From the NCBI GenBank assembly GCA_902543575.1, contig CACBYV010000005.1, positions 29,013 to 93,012 on the forward strand: 64,000 nucleotides of DNA. Reading direction: 5' to 3'. The notes under the pieces were generated by a model. It was not told the origin of the DNA and did not search any database. It saw only the letters and a program-made list of their open reading frames with translations. The stretch comes from an uncultured Pelagibacteraceae bacterium. GTDB lineage: Bacteria; Pseudomonadota; Alphaproteobacteria; Pelagibacterales; Pelagibacteraceae. Both the position numbers and the translations under genes were made by a program. Position 1 is the stretch's first letter. Each line of letters opens with the position of its first letter. Below, piece by piece: positions 19,495 to 30,041 of this stretch.

Positions 19495-21339
19495 ATGAAA
19501 AAAATAAAGCTCACTTGTGCACATGCAATAATAAAACATCTTATTGCTCAAAAAATTTTAATAGACGGTAAAAAAGAGCAGTTATTTGCTGGAGCTTTTG
19601 GTATTTTTGGACATGGCAATGTTGCTTGTTTAGGACAAGCTCTACAAGAAAATCAAGATAAATTACCAACTTATAGAGGACATCATGAGCAAAATATGGC
19701 TCTGACTGGAATAGCATATGCTAGAGCTAAAAGAAGAAAACAATTTTTTGTTGCAACTAGTTCAGTTGGGCCAGGATCTACAAATATGGTTACAGCCTCG
19801 GCAGTTGCTATGAGCAATAGACTTCCAATTTTATTTTTACCTGGAGATACATATGCAAACAGAATGCCTGACCCGGTTCTACAACAAGTAGAGCATTTTA
19901 ATAATCCTGGCATTACTCAGAATGATGCATTCAAACCAGTAACAAAATATTTTGATAGAATTACAAGACCAGAACAAATCTTACAAACATTACCTCAAGC
20001 AATCCAAACAATGTTAGATCCAGCAGATTGTGGACCAGCTTGCTTATCATTATCACAAGATGTCCAAGGTGAAACATATGAATATCCTGAGGAATTTTTT
20101 AAAGAGAGAGTTCATAATATTAGACGACCAAGACCTGATGATTTTCAAATAAAACAAGCAGCAGAGCAAATTAAAAAATCTAAAAATCCTTTATTAATTT
20201 CAGGTGGAGGGGTTTTCTACTCTGATGCAATGGAAGATCTAAGTAATTTTGCAATTAAACACAATATACCAGTTACACAAACAGTTATGGGCTACTCTAC
20301 AATGAAGAGAGACCACTCTCATTTCTTAGGTCCCATAGGTGGTCTTGGTGGCAAAGCAGCAAATAATTTAGCAAAACAAACTGACCTAGCTATTGCTGTT
20401 GGAACAAAATTAGCTGATTTCACAACTGGGTCGTGGGCAAATTTTGAGAACCCAGACTTTTCACTTGTTAGTGTTAATGTCTCTAGATTTGATGCTAGCA
20501 AACATTTGGCGCAATCAGTAATAGGTGATGCAAAAGTAAGCTTACAAGAGCTATCAAATGCCTTGGGAGATTGGAAAGCATCTGATGAATGGCATAAAAA
20601 ATCAAGAGATGAATTAAAAAATTGGAATGATTATGTAGATAAAGAAAGCGGTCCAACTAATCAAGAACTACCTAGTTATGCACATGCTGTAGGAGCAATA
20701 TATCGTAATTCAGATCCAACGGACATTGCTGTTACTGCTGCAGGTGGATTAGTTGGAGAAGTTGTGCAAATTTGGAGGCCAAAAGAATTAAATACACATG
20801 AAACCGAATGGGGTTTTAGCTGTATGAGTTATGAAATTTCTGGTGCATTAGGAGTTAAAATGGCAAACCCAGATAAAGAAGTAATAGCTTTTGTAGGAGA
20901 TGGATCTTATTTACTTTTTAATTCAGATATTTATTCATCAGTTATAACAAATAATAAATTAATAATAGTTTTATGTGATAATGGAGGCCATGCCGTTATT
21001 AACAGGCTACAATTGTTTAAAGGCGGAAAAGAATTTAATTGTCTATTTAATAGTTCAAAAGCTCCAAATCTAGTCCCTGTTAATTTTGCTAAACATGCAG
21101 AGAGCATGGGTGCAAAATCTGAGGAGGTATCATCTATTTCTGAATTAGAGGAAGCATTTAAAAGAGCTAAAAAATCTGATGTAACTTACTTAATTTCAAT
21201 AAAAACTCATTCTTATGAGTGGTTAGAAGGATCTGCTTACTGGGAAAGTCCTACTTTAGAAATGCCATCAACAAAAGAAAATGAAGAGGCATTAAAACTT
21301 CATAAAGAAGGAAAATCAAAGCAAAGACAAGGTGTCTAA
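19495..21339 (+). CDS. iolD: 3D-(3,5/4)-trihydroxycyclohexane-1,2-dione hydrolase (ThDP-dependent)
   Basis: FGIFGHGNVACLGQAL, TYRGHHEQNMALTGIAYAR, PDPVLQQVEHFNNP; ThDP motif GDGSYLLFNSDIYSSV. Confidence 0.93.
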   Translation: MKKIKLTCAHAIIKHLIAQKILIDGKKEQLFAGAFGIFGHGNVACLGQALQENQDKLPTYRGHHEQNMALTGIAYARAKRRKQFFVATSSVGPGSTNMVTASAVAMSNRLPILFLPGDTYANRMPDPVLQQVEHFNNPGITQNDAFKPVTKYFDRITRPEQILQTLPQAIQTMLDPADCGPACLSLSQDVQGETYEYPEEFFKERVHNIRRPRPDDFQIKQAAEQIKKSKNPLLISGGGVFYSDAMEDLSNFAIKHNIPVTQTVMGYSTMKRDHSHFLGPIGGLGGKAANNLAKQTDLAIAVGTKLADFTTGSWANFENPDFSLVSVNVSRFDASKHLAQSVIGDAKVSLQELSNALGDWKASDEWHKKSRDELKNWNDYVDKESGPTNQELPSYAHAVGAIYRNSDPTDIAVTAAGGLVGEVVQIWRPKELNTHETEWGFSCMSYEISGALGVKMANPDKEVIAFVGDGSYLLFNSDIYSSVITNNKLIIVLCDNGGHAVINRLQLFKGGKEFNCLFNSSKAPNLVPVNFAKHAESMGAKSEEVSSISELEEAFKRAKKSDVTYLISIKTHSYEWLEGSAYWESPTLEMPSTKENEEALKLHKEGKSKQRQGV

Positions 21340-21344
21340 AATTC

Positions 21345-22498
21345 ATGAATAAAGTTTTTAAGGTTGGTCTCATAGGATGTGGCCATATCGCAGAAACATA
21401 TTTTAGGGGACACCAATATTTTAATAATTTCAAAATCGTTGCTTGTGCGGATATTAATCAAAAAGCAGCTGAAAAATGTGCGAAATTATACAACATCAAA
21501 TCAATGACTGTTAATGAAATACTAAAAGATAAAGATATAGAGGTAATTTTAAATTTAACAATTCCTCAATCACATTATTCTGTGTCAAAAAAAGTATTAA
21601 ACGCAGGAAAGCATGTTTATTCAGAAAAACCATTAGCAACATACTTTCAAAAAGGAAAAGAGTTAGTGGCTTTGGCAAAACAAAAAAAATTATACATTGG
21701 TAATGCGCCAGATACTTTTCTTGGAGGAGGTGGACAAAAAGCAAAGGAATTAATTGACTCTGATTTGATTGGACAAATCAAACTTGGAAATGCAATCTTT
21801 GCATTTCCTGGTGTTGAAAACTTTCATCCAAAACCAGAGTCTTGGTATAAAAAAGAGGGAGGACCGGTAATAGATATGGGTCCTTATTTTTTACAACACT
21901 TGTTAATCTTTTAGGGCCAGCTAAACAGGTGCAAGGAAGAACATTAACAGCATTTAAAAGAAGAAACTATAGAGCAGGTCCAAATAAAGGAAAAACATTC
22001 AAGGTTGAAACACCAACTACTTATTTAGCAACAATTCAATTTCATAATGAAGCAATTATTCAAGTCACTTTATCCTTTGATGTGATAAATCATCAAAGAA
22101 ATCATATGGAACTTTATGGAACTAAAGGATCAATTATTGTTCCTGATCCAAATATGTTTGGTGGATCTGTTTATATTTCTGTTACTGAAGGTGGTCGTTG
22201 GGGTGAACATAAAACCGATAAAATGCATTTAGGAAAAATAAATATTACATCTGCAAGCGGTAGATCCAATGAGTCACCAACAAATGCAAACTATAGAAGT
22301 GTTGGCATGTCTGAGATGTTGTATTCAATAGAAAAAAAGAAAAAACATCGATGTTCAGGAGAGCTATCTCTTCATGTTTTAGATATAATTGAGTCTACTA
22401 TGAAAGCCGCAACAACTGGAGTACCTCAAAAAATTAAAACTAAGTGTGAAAAACCAAAAAGATTTACAGAAGAAGAAGTAAAAAAAATTCTCTTATAG
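21345..22498 (+). pseudogene. Gfo/Idh/MocA-family oxidoreductase split by an apparent 1-nt deletion in a T homopolymer at 21887-21892
   Basis: ORFs 21345..21914 and 21929..22498 are the two halves of one family. T6->T7 restores ...GPYFFTTLVNLLGPAKQVQGRT... (384 aa). Confidence 0.85.
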
Positions 22499-22501
22499 AT
22501 T

Positions 22502-23521
22502 ATGAAAGATATTGCAATTGTTGATCCATATCCAAGAACTATGCAGCTTATTTTTTCAAAACCAAAATTAAATGAGTTAAAAAATAAATTTAAGCTTATT
22601 TTCGCACCAAAAATAAATAAACAGAAATTTTATATTAATAATATTCATAAAGCGAAATTTATAATTGGACAGCCCGATCTTCCTAAATTTTTATTAATAA
22701 AAGCAAAAAAGTTGAAAGCAGTAATAAATGTCGAAAGCAACTTTTTAGATAATATGGATTATAATTATTGCTTTGATAAAGGTATTCACGTTATTGCAAC
22801 TTCACCTGTTTTCTCAAAACCAGTTGCAGAGATTGCACTTGGATTTACACTCTCTCTTCTTAGAAATATTCATGGAGCAAATCAGGATTTCATTAATAAA
22901 AAGGAAAAGTATGGATTAGATGGAAATCTTAAGGCTTCATTGTTATCAGAAAAAAAAATTGGATTATTGGGATTTGGAGATTTAGGGAGAGCTTTGGTTC
23001 CATTATTGAAACCATTTTCGAGTAAAATAAATATCTATGATCCTTGGATACCAAACAAAAAAATAATTAATCAAGGATATAAACCAATTACTTTAAAAAA
23101 AATGTTTAAAGAATGTGAAGTTATTTATGTACTTGCTGCAATTACTACAAAAAACAAAGGACTGATTGATAAAAAATTACTCAATCTTATGAAATCAAAC
23201 TCAATTTTTATACTAATGAGTAGAGCTGCAGTCGTTAATTTTAAAGATTTAAAAAATAGACTTAAAAAAGGTGATATTTATGCAGCACTTGACGTTTTTC
23301 CCGAAGAACCAGTTAAAAAAAATGACCCAATAAGAAAATTAAAAAATGTTTTATTCTCAGCACATAGAGCGGGTGCTTTAGACGAGGCATTCAAGGAAAT
23401 GGGCAATATTGTTTTTGAAGACATGAAATTAATTTCAAAAAATCTTAATCCAAGATTTTGTAAAAAAGCTCTAAGAAAAACTGTTCATCTTTTGAGATCA
23501 AAACCTGTTGCAATTAATTAA
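22502..23521 (+). CDS. D-2-hydroxyacid dehydrogenase
   Basis: GLLGFGDLGRALVPLL, PEEPVKKNDPIRKLKNVLFSAHRAGA. Confidence 0.87.
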   Translation: MKDIAIVDPYPRTMQLIFSKPKLNELKNKFKLIFAPKINKQKFYINNIHKAKFIIGQPDLPKFLLIKAKKLKAVINVESNFLDNMDYNYCFDKGIHVIATSPVFSKPVAEIALGFTLSLLRNIHGANQDFINKKEKYGLDGNLKASLLSEKKIGLLGFGDLGRALVPLLKPFSSKINIYDPWIPNKKIINQGYKPITLKKMFKECEVIYVLAAITTKNKGLIDKKLLNLMKSNSIFILMSRAAVVNFKDLKNRLKKGDIYAALDVFPEEPVKKNDPIRKLKNVLFSAHRAGALDEAFKEMGNIVFEDMKLISKNLNPRFCKKALRKTVHLLRSKPVAIN

Positions 23522-23543
23522 TTTTTTTTTTAATTTAAATTAA

Positions 23544-24293
23544 ATGACTTCAACAAATAAATTGCTCTTAGAGGCTAAAGGTATCACAAAGTATTTTGGA
23601 ACAATAACTGCTTTAGAAAATGTAAATTTAAAAGTGCACGAAGGTGAATGTTTAGGTGTAGTAGGAGATAATGGTGCAGGCAAATCTACACTAATGAAAG
23701 TTTTATCTGGTTTATACAAACCAAGTGCAGGTGCTTTATTTTTTGAGGGCAAAGAACATGTGTTAGATAGCCCAAAAGACTCTCAAAATTTAGGCTTAGA
23801 AATGGTTTATCAAGATCTTGCATTGGCAGGTAATTTACCCATTGGAGAAAATATATTCTTAGGAAGAGAGCCTACAAAAAATATTGGCTTCTTAAAATTT
23901 CTAGATTTTAAAAAAATTCAAGAAATGACAAGCGCACACTTAGAGAAACTAAAAATAAATGTTAAAAGTGCTGATCAGAAAGTAGAGGAATTATCTGGAG
24001 GACAAAGACAAGCGGTTGCAATAGCTAGGTCAACAGCATTTAATGCTAAAGTTGTTATAATGGATGAACCAACTGCTGCTTTAGCAATAAAAGAAGTTGG
24101 AAAAGTATTAGACTTAATTAACAAATTAAAAAGTACTGGCGTAGGTGTTATAGTAATAAGTCATAGAATGGATGATATTTTTACTGTTTGCGACCGAGTA
24201 ATGGCACTTTTTCAAGGAACAAACTTTGCTGAGTCTCAATTAGATAAAACTTCAAGAGATGAAGTCATTGGTTGGATTATGGGAAAAAAATAA
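23544..24293 (+). CDS. Sugar ABC transporter ATP-binding protein
   Basis: [39 protein letters not shown]. Confidence 0.93.
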   Translation: MTSTNKLLLEAKGITKYFGTITALENVNLKVHEGECLGVVGDNGAGKSTLMKVLSGLYKPSAGALFFEGKEHVLDSPKDSQNLGLEMVYQDLALAGNLPIGENIFLGREPTKNIGFLKFLDFKKIQEMTSAHLEKLKINVKSADQKVEELSGGQRQAVAIARSTAFNAKVVIMDEPTAALAIKEVGKVLDLINKLKSTGVGVIVISHRMDDIFTVCDRVMALFQGTNFAESQLDKTSRDEVIGWIMGKK

Positions 24294-24294
24294 A

Positions 24295-25308
24295 ATGGAC
24301 GATAAGGAAAAAAAACAAGATAGCTTATACGTAAAACTTATTCCATATTTTGAAAAATACGGGATTTTACTATTATTAGTTATCATGATCTTGGTAATGC
24401 ATATTTTGCAACCAGATGTCTTCTTGTCATGGAGAAATGTAACAAACGTATTCAAACAAATATCTTGGCAATCAATGTTAGCTTTAGGTGTTTTTATGGT
24501 GATTGTGACTGCGGGTATAGATCTATCAGTTGGCTCAATAATGATGCTTTCATTGATGATTTTAGCAATAGTGGCTAAAGCTGGAGCACCTTGGTTTATA
24601 GTTGTTCTAGTACCTTTATTTGCTGGATTTTTATGCGGGTTGATAAATGGTTTGGGGATAACACTTTTAAGAATGCCTCATCCTTTTATAATGACTTTAG
24701 GAACTCTTTATATTTTTAGAGGAACAGGAAACTTAATATCAGGCGGAACACCCATAAGTGGATTTACCGATGAAGTTAGGTACTTAGGTCATGGTAGAAT
24801 AGATCTTACTTGGTTAGGATTAGAGAAATCTCAATATCTCCCTGTAAGCTTAGTTTTAATCGCGGTTGTATATTTTGTTTTTTGGGTTTTCTTGAATCAT
24901 AGTCGAACAGGAAAGTGGATTTATGCAATTGGTGGAAACCCAAGCGCAGCAAGAGCTTCAGGAATTAATGTTAATAAAATTTTAATAATTGTTTATTCAC
25001 TTTGTGGATTTTTATCAGGTATTGGGGCATTAATTTTAGCAGGAAGAACAGACTCTGGTTATCCTAATGCAGGATTACAATCTGAATTGGATGCTATCGC
25101 AGCATGTATAATTGGAGGAGCTAGTTTCTTTGGTGGTAGAGGAACAGTTCTTGGAGTTTTTGCCGGAGTGATGATTATGGGAATTTTAAGAAATGGACTT
25201 AATTTGATGGATGTAAGTTCTTTCTGGCAACAAGTATTGATTGGCTCGATCATTGTATTAGCAGTTTACGTGGATGTTTTAAGAAGAGATTTCGGCACGA
25301 GGAAATAA
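24295..25308 (+). CDS. Sugar ABC transporter permease (ribose-type)
   Basis: VTAGIDLSVGSIMML, AACIIGGASFFGGRGTVLG. ATG 24295 fits directly after the ATPase stop; track starts 24259. Confidence 0.92.
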   Translation: MDDKEKKQDSLYVKLIPYFEKYGILLLLVIMILVMHILQPDVFLSWRNVTNVFKQISWQSMLALGVFMVIVTAGIDLSVGSIMMLSLMILAIVAKAGAPWFIVVLVPLFAGFLCGLINGLGITLLRMPHPFIMTLGTLYIFRGTGNLISGGTPISGFTDEVRYLGHGRIDLTWLGLEKSQYLPVSLVLIAVVYFVFWVFLNHSRTGKWIYAIGGNPSAARASGINVNKILIIVYSLCGFLSGIGALILAGRTDSGYPNAGLQSELDAIAACIIGGASFFGGRGTVLGVFAGVMIMGILRNGLNLMDVSSFWQQVLIGSIIVLAVYVDVLRRDFGTRK

Positions 25309-25415
25309 ACACGTCAAAGTTGAATAGATGCTATCATAAGAGACCCTGTAAACAGTTGAATTTTTTTTAAAAATTTTATTAAATTAAGCTTTAATAATTA
25401 TTAAAGGGGAAATTT

Positions 25416-26348
25416 ATGAGAGAACTATCAAGAAAAATTGTTGTTTTAGTATCAGCAATTTTTTTATCGATAAGCATGATTTCAGCTTCTTTTGCTGATG
25501 GTCATGGTAAAAAAATCTTGTTCAGTATTAAAGGTCCTGGGTCTGGAAATCCTTTCTGGGCTTCTGTTACAAAAGGTGCTGAAGAAGAAGCTAAAAAATT
25601 AGGTGTTAAGTTAATCTTGGTTGCGCCACCTCAAGAAGGTGATGTTCAAGCACAAATTAACCAAGTGGAAGACCAACTTGCTAAAGGTGTTGATGCTTTA
25701 GCTCTTGCACCAGGAGATCCAAATGCATTCGCTCCAATTGTAGATGACGCTATCAAAAGTGGTGTTCCAGTTGTATTCGTAGATACAAAAGGGATCAATG
25801 AAGGTGTTACTTTTATTGGAACTAACAATATGAATGGAGCAGAATTAGCTGCTAAATTCATTTGTGACAAAACTCCAAAAGGTTCAGATGTTGCAATTTT
25901 GACTGGAATAGAGTCTCAATCAACAGCTTTACTAAGAAGAGACGGTGCAATTAAAGGATTTAAAAATTGCGGTTTAAATATAGTTGCTACTCAAACAGCT
26001 GAGTGGGATACTGCAAAAGGTAGATCAGTTACTGAGTCTATTATTTTGAAAAATCCTAACATCAAAGCAATATTTGCTTCAAATGACAATATGGGCTTAG
26101 GTGCTATGCAAGCTCTTAAAGATGCAGATATGAATGATGTTGTTGTTGTTGGTTTTGATGCAACTCCAGATGCTGCTACAAGTATCTTAAAAGGTGAAAT
26201 GACTGCAACTATTGCTCAGTTCTCATATAACATGGGTGCTTACGGTGTTAAATATGCACTTGAGCTAGCTAATGGTGGAAGTATTGATCCAAACATTGAT
26301 ACTGGAACACAACTAGTAACAAAAGAAAACGCTAACGATTTTAAATAA
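25416..26348 (+). CDS. Sugar ABC transporter substrate-binding protein
   Basis: Signal peptide; FSIKGPGSGNPFWASVTKGAEEEAKKLG, VVVGFDATPDAA. Confidence 0.93.
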   Translation: MRELSRKIVVLVSAIFLSISMISASFADGHGKKILFSIKGPGSGNPFWASVTKGAEEEAKKLGVKLILVAPPQEGDVQAQINQVEDQLAKGVDALALAPGDPNAFAPIVDDAIKSGVPVVFVDTKGINEGVTFIGTNNMNGAELAAKFICDKTPKGSDVAILTGIESQSTALLRRDGAIKGFKNCGLNIVATQTAEWDTAKGRSVTESIILKNPNIKAIFASNDNMGLGAMQALKDADMNDVVVVGFDATPDAATSILKGEMTATIAQFSYNMGAYGVKYALELANGGSIDPNIDTGTQLVTKENANDFK

Positions 26349-26367
26349 TCATTAGTCTATAACATTT

Positions 26368-26404
26368 AAAAAAGGGTGGAATTTTTATTCCACCCTTTTT
26401 TTTT
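26368..26404 (+). terminator. Rho-independent terminator after SBP gene
   Basis: GGGTGGAAT-TTTT-ATTCCACCC stem-loop flanked by A-tract and followed by T9. Confidence 0.94.
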
Positions 26405-26422
26405 ATGTAATATAATCTTTTA

Positions 26423-26884
26423 ATGTTAATAAATATTAACCCAGTTTTAAGCCCTGATTTACTTTTTCATTTAAGATCTATGGGTCATGGTGAGAAAATT
26501 ATTCTTGCTGATGCTAATTTTCCCGCAAACTCTATGAACAAGAATGTAATACGATTAGATGGGGTAGATATTAAAAGTGCAGCAAATGCAATTTTATCTG
26601 TTTTTCCATTAGATAGTTTTATCGTATCACAAGGGGGCTCACCTGCACTTAGAATGGAAGTAGATGATAAACCAGAGGAACTAACTGAAACTCATAAAGA
26701 ATTTATTGAAGCAGTAAAAAATAATTCTGGTCCCCAATGGAAAGTTGGATCAATTTCAAGACAAAATTTTTATGAAGAAGCAAAAAAAGCATATTGTATT
26801 GTAACCACTACAGATGCTCGACCTTTTGGATGTTTTATTATTACTAAAGGAGTTATTCTTCCTGACGGTAAAGTCTGGTCTTAA
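26423..26884 (+). CDS. RbsD/FucU-family sugar mutarotase
   Basis: LININPVLSPDLLFHLRSMGHGEKIILADANFPA; C-terminal ARPFGCFIITKGV. Confidence 0.92.
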   Translation: MLININPVLSPDLLFHLRSMGHGEKIILADANFPANSMNKNVIRLDGVDIKSAANAILSVFPLDSFIVSQGGSPALRMEVDDKPEELTETHKEFIEAVKNNSGPQWKVGSISRQNFYEEAKKAYCIVTTTDARPFGCFIITKGVILPDGKVWS

Positions 26885-26888
26885 TTAA

Positions 26889-27803
26889 ATGAAATCTATA
26901 TGTGTATTTGGAGTATTTGTTGCAGACTTATGTTTTATTGGTGAAAAAATTCCTGAAGTAGGGCAAACTATTTTAGGAACAAAACACTTGATAGGACCTG
27001 GAGGAAAAGGATCTAACCAAGCCATTGCTGCAGCAAGACTTGGCGGAAACATAAGTTTTATTACAAAAGTAGGTGATGATAATAATGCTGAAATGGCGCT
27101 AAATTTATATAAATCCTCTGGAGTAAATACCGATTATATTATTAAAGACAAAAATCACTCAACTGGAGTTGCTGGCATTATGATTAATGCTAATACAGGT
27201 GATAATGCAATAAACATCATACCAGGCGCTGCTGGCACTTTAAGTAGTTCTGATATAGATAATAATTTAAAAGCAATCGAGAATTCAGATATATTCTTAA
27301 CACAATTAGAAACACCATATGATGTTACTAGTTATGCTTTACAAAAAGCTAAAGATACTGGATCAATTACTATTTTAAATCCAGCTCCGGCTTCAAAAAT
27401 ATCTGAGAATGACTTTAAAAACATAGACTATTTTACACCAAATGAAACTGAGGCTAGTTTTTATTTAGAAAAGAAAATAGAAACAAAATCTGAAATAGAA
27501 AATGCAGCTAAAGAATTTTTAAAAAAAGGAGTAAAAAATATTCTAATAACCCTTGGTTCTAAAGGAGTTTATTTTTCAAATGGAAACGAAAGCCATTTTG
27601 TGGATGCTCATAAATTAAATGATGATGTAAAAGATACTACTGGAGCAGGAGATGCATTTAATGGAGCTTTTAGTGTGGCATTAGCTAAATCGTTAAAAAT
27701 TGTTGATGCATTAGAATTTTCTAATAAAGTTGCTGGCATTTCTACAACTAAAGAAGGGGCTGCAAATTCAATGCCAAGTATCAATGAAGTAGAAAATTAT
27801 TAA
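26889..27803 (+). CDS. rbsK: Ribokinase/PfkB-family sugar kinase
   Basis: GPGGKGSNQAIAAARLGG, DTTGAGDAFNGAF. Confidence 0.88.
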   Translation: MKSICVFGVFVADLCFIGEKIPEVGQTILGTKHLIGPGGKGSNQAIAAARLGGNISFITKVGDDNNAEMALNLYKSSGVNTDYIIKDKNHSTGVAGIMINANTGDNAINIIPGAAGTLSSSDIDNNLKAIENSDIFLTQLETPYDVTSYALQKAKDTGSITILNPAPASKISENDFKNIDYFTPNETEASFYLEKKIETKSEIENAAKEFLKKGVKNILITLGSKGVYFSNGNESHFVDAHKLNDDVKDTTGAGDAFNGAFSVALAKSLKIVDALEFSNKVAGISTTKEGAANSMPSINEVENY

Positions 27804-28979
27804 TTACTCAATAATTTTAAATTCTGATTTATATTTATCTGTAATCTTAAGCCCAAGACCTGGAACATTATCATCTAGATCTATCATTCCATTTATTGGA
27901 GCAGGATCACCTTCAAAAATATAATAAAATAGTTCGTTACCAATTTCTACATCATGAACTGGAAAAAACTCTGAGATAGGACAATTAAAATTCGACATTG
28001 TTAAATGATAGTTATGCATTTGACCTGCATGTGGAATTACTGGAACTTGATAAGCCTCTGCAAGAGCATTTATTTTCTGAGCGATTGTAAATCCACCAAC
28101 TCTATTATTATCATATTGAATGTAGCTAACTGCTTTGAGGTCTAACAATTGTTTAAAACCAAATAGATTAAATTCATGTTCTCCCCCAGAAATTGGTATA
28201 GCGTTCATATTATTCAGTTCCGCATACCCATGAATATCATCAGCAATAACAGGTTCTTCTAACCATCTTGGATTAAATTTTACCAATTTAGGTATCATTC
28301 TTTTTGAATAATCTAGGTTCCAACCCATATAACATTCTAACATTAAGTCAGTATCATCGCCGATTACTTCTCTTACAGCTTCTACAAGTTCAATGTTTTT
28401 TCTCATACCTTCAGGACCATCTTTTGGTCCCCAACCAAATCTCATTTTAAACATTTTAAAACCTTGTTTTTTATACTTTTCAGCTTCATTTTGTAAATCT
28501 TTGATAGGTTGGCTATAAAGTTTTGAAGCATAAACAGGTATCTTTTCTTTTGTTCTACCCCCCAACAATTTAAATACGGGTTTGTTAGTTAACTTTCCTA
28601 ATATATCCCAAATAGCAATATCAATTGCAGATATTGCAACCATACCCAAACCTCTTCTTCCCCATGCATGAGTTCTTCTATACATTTTTTCCCAGATGTA
28701 AGCGTAATCAAAAGGATCTTCTCCTATAACTAATGGTTTAAGATACTCATCAATAGTTTTTTTTACTAACTGAGGTGCAAGAGCTGCATTACCAATTCCA
28801 ATATGACCATCATCAGTTTCAATTTCACAAATTAACCATTCATGAAATCTGAAAGAACCCATGGCATCTGATTTTTCATAAAGTAAATCTGATGCATTTG
28901 TGCAAAAATTATTTTGTGGAGGAACTGTTTTACCATTCCATTGATATACTTTTGTTCTTATATCTTTAATTTTAGACAT
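27804..28979 (-). CDS. Enolase-superfamily sugar acid dehydratase (L-rhamnonate dehydratase-like)
   Basis: [55 protein letters not shown] motifs. Confidence 0.8.
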   Translation of the reverse strand: MSKIKDIRTKVYQWNGKTVPPQNNFCTNASDLLYEKSDAMGSFRFHEWLICEIETDDGHIGIGNAALAPQLVKKTIDEYLKPLVIGEDPFDYAYIWEKMYRRTHAWGRRGLGMVAISAIDIAIWDILGKLTNKPVFKLLGGRTKEKIPVYASKLYSQPIKDLQNEAEKYKKQGFKMFKMRFGWGPKDGPEGMRKNIELVEAVREVIGDDTDLMLECYMGWNLDYSKRMIPKLVKFNPRWLEEPVIADDIHGYAELNNMNAIPISGGEHEFNLFGFKQLLDLKAVSYIQYDNNRVGGFTIAQKINALAEAYQVPVIPHAGQMHNYHLTMSNFNCPISEFFPVHDVEIGNELFYYIFEGDPAPINGMIDLDDNVPGLGLKITDKYKSEFKIIE

Positions 28980-29972
28980 TTAATTTAAATTTTGAGCCAT
29001 TCTTAGTGCAATTTTAAACGATTGCAATGTTGGCTCCAAATTTGCCTGATTTTTTCCAGCAATATCAAACGCAGTTCCATGCGCAGGTGTTGTTATTGGA
29101 ATTGGAAGACCACCTTGAACTGTTACCCCTCTATCAAATCCAAAAGCCTTTAGTCCAGATTGAAGAGCGTCATGATACATTCCAACAATACAATCATGAT
29201 TTTTATTTTTAAATGCTGTAATGAAAGAAGTATCACATGGTAAAGGACCATCAGCATTAATACCAAGTTTTTTTGCTTCCTCTATTGCTGGTATTATCTC
29301 ATCTTTTTCTTCATTACCAAACTCTGCATGAGGGTTAAGAGCTTGAACCGCAACTCTTGGATTTTCTATACCGTTTAATTTCATTGCTTCATTAATCAAT
29401 TTTATTGGCTCCATTATTTTATCTTTCTTAATATGTTCTGGAACTTCTTTGATAGGTATATGAGATGTCACTCGTGCAGTCCAAAAATTATCTACTACAT
29501 TAAATTCACAAAAAAAACTTTTTACATTTAATTTATCAGCCATATGATGTAATTCGTCATCAAATTTACATCCACCTAATTTTAAGCTTGTCTTATTAAA
29601 AGGACCAAAATTAATAGCATCAATTTTTTTCTCTTTCGCAAGTTCTAGTGCTAAATTTAATGCATTTAAAACAGTTTCTCCAGATTCGGCAGAGCACTCT
29701 GATAAATTATAATCTTTGTTTTTACCCTTAGAGATATCTAAAAAATACTTACTTTTTTTATCAAAATTTATTTCATCAAAATCAGTAACAATTTCTAGGT
29801 CTGAATTATTTCCTGAAATTTTATCTCCAGCATTTAAAATATTTTTTTCACCAATTATAGTAATGTTTGCATTCGATAGTTCGTTTTGGGTCAAAAGTTT
29901 TGATATAAGTTCTGGTCCAATACCTGATGGATCTCCAAGCAATAAAGCAATATTTTTTTTCTTATTTGTCAT
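28980..29972 (-). CDS. PdxA/PdxA2-family 4-hydroxythreonine-4-phosphate (or D-threonate/erythronate phosphate) dehydrogenase
   Basis: LLGDPSGIGPELI, ALNPHAEFGNEEKDEIIPAIEEAK, GMYHDALQSGLKAFGFDRGV. Confidence 0.88.
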   Translation of the reverse strand: MTNKKKNIALLLGDPSGIGPELISKLLTQNELSNANITIIGEKNILNAGDKISGNNSDLEIVTDFDEINFDKKSKYFLDISKGKNKDYNLSECSAESGETVLNALNLALELAKEKKIDAINFGPFNKTSLKLGGCKFDDELHHMADKLNVKSFFCEFNVVDNFWTARVTSHIPIKEVPEHIKKDKIMEPIKLINEAMKLNGIENPRVAVQALNPHAEFGNEEKDEIIPAIEEAKKLGINADGPLPCDTSFITAFKNKNHDCIVGMYHDALQSGLKAFGFDRGVTVQGGLPIPITTPAHGTAFDIAGKNQANLEPTLQSFKIALRMAQNLN

Positions 29973-30041
29973 TTTTTTTCTTACTGTTTCTAACAGATTA
30001 TGATTAAATATTTAAATATAAATTAACTTAAGAGGGAAATA

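Noticed and set aside
25309-25415. 107-nt intergenic region between permease and SBP of the second sugar transporter, considered for a riboswitch or hairpin
   Set aside because: No strong GC stem-loop visible, only A/T-rich weak pairing; more likely an extra promoter for the SBP gene.
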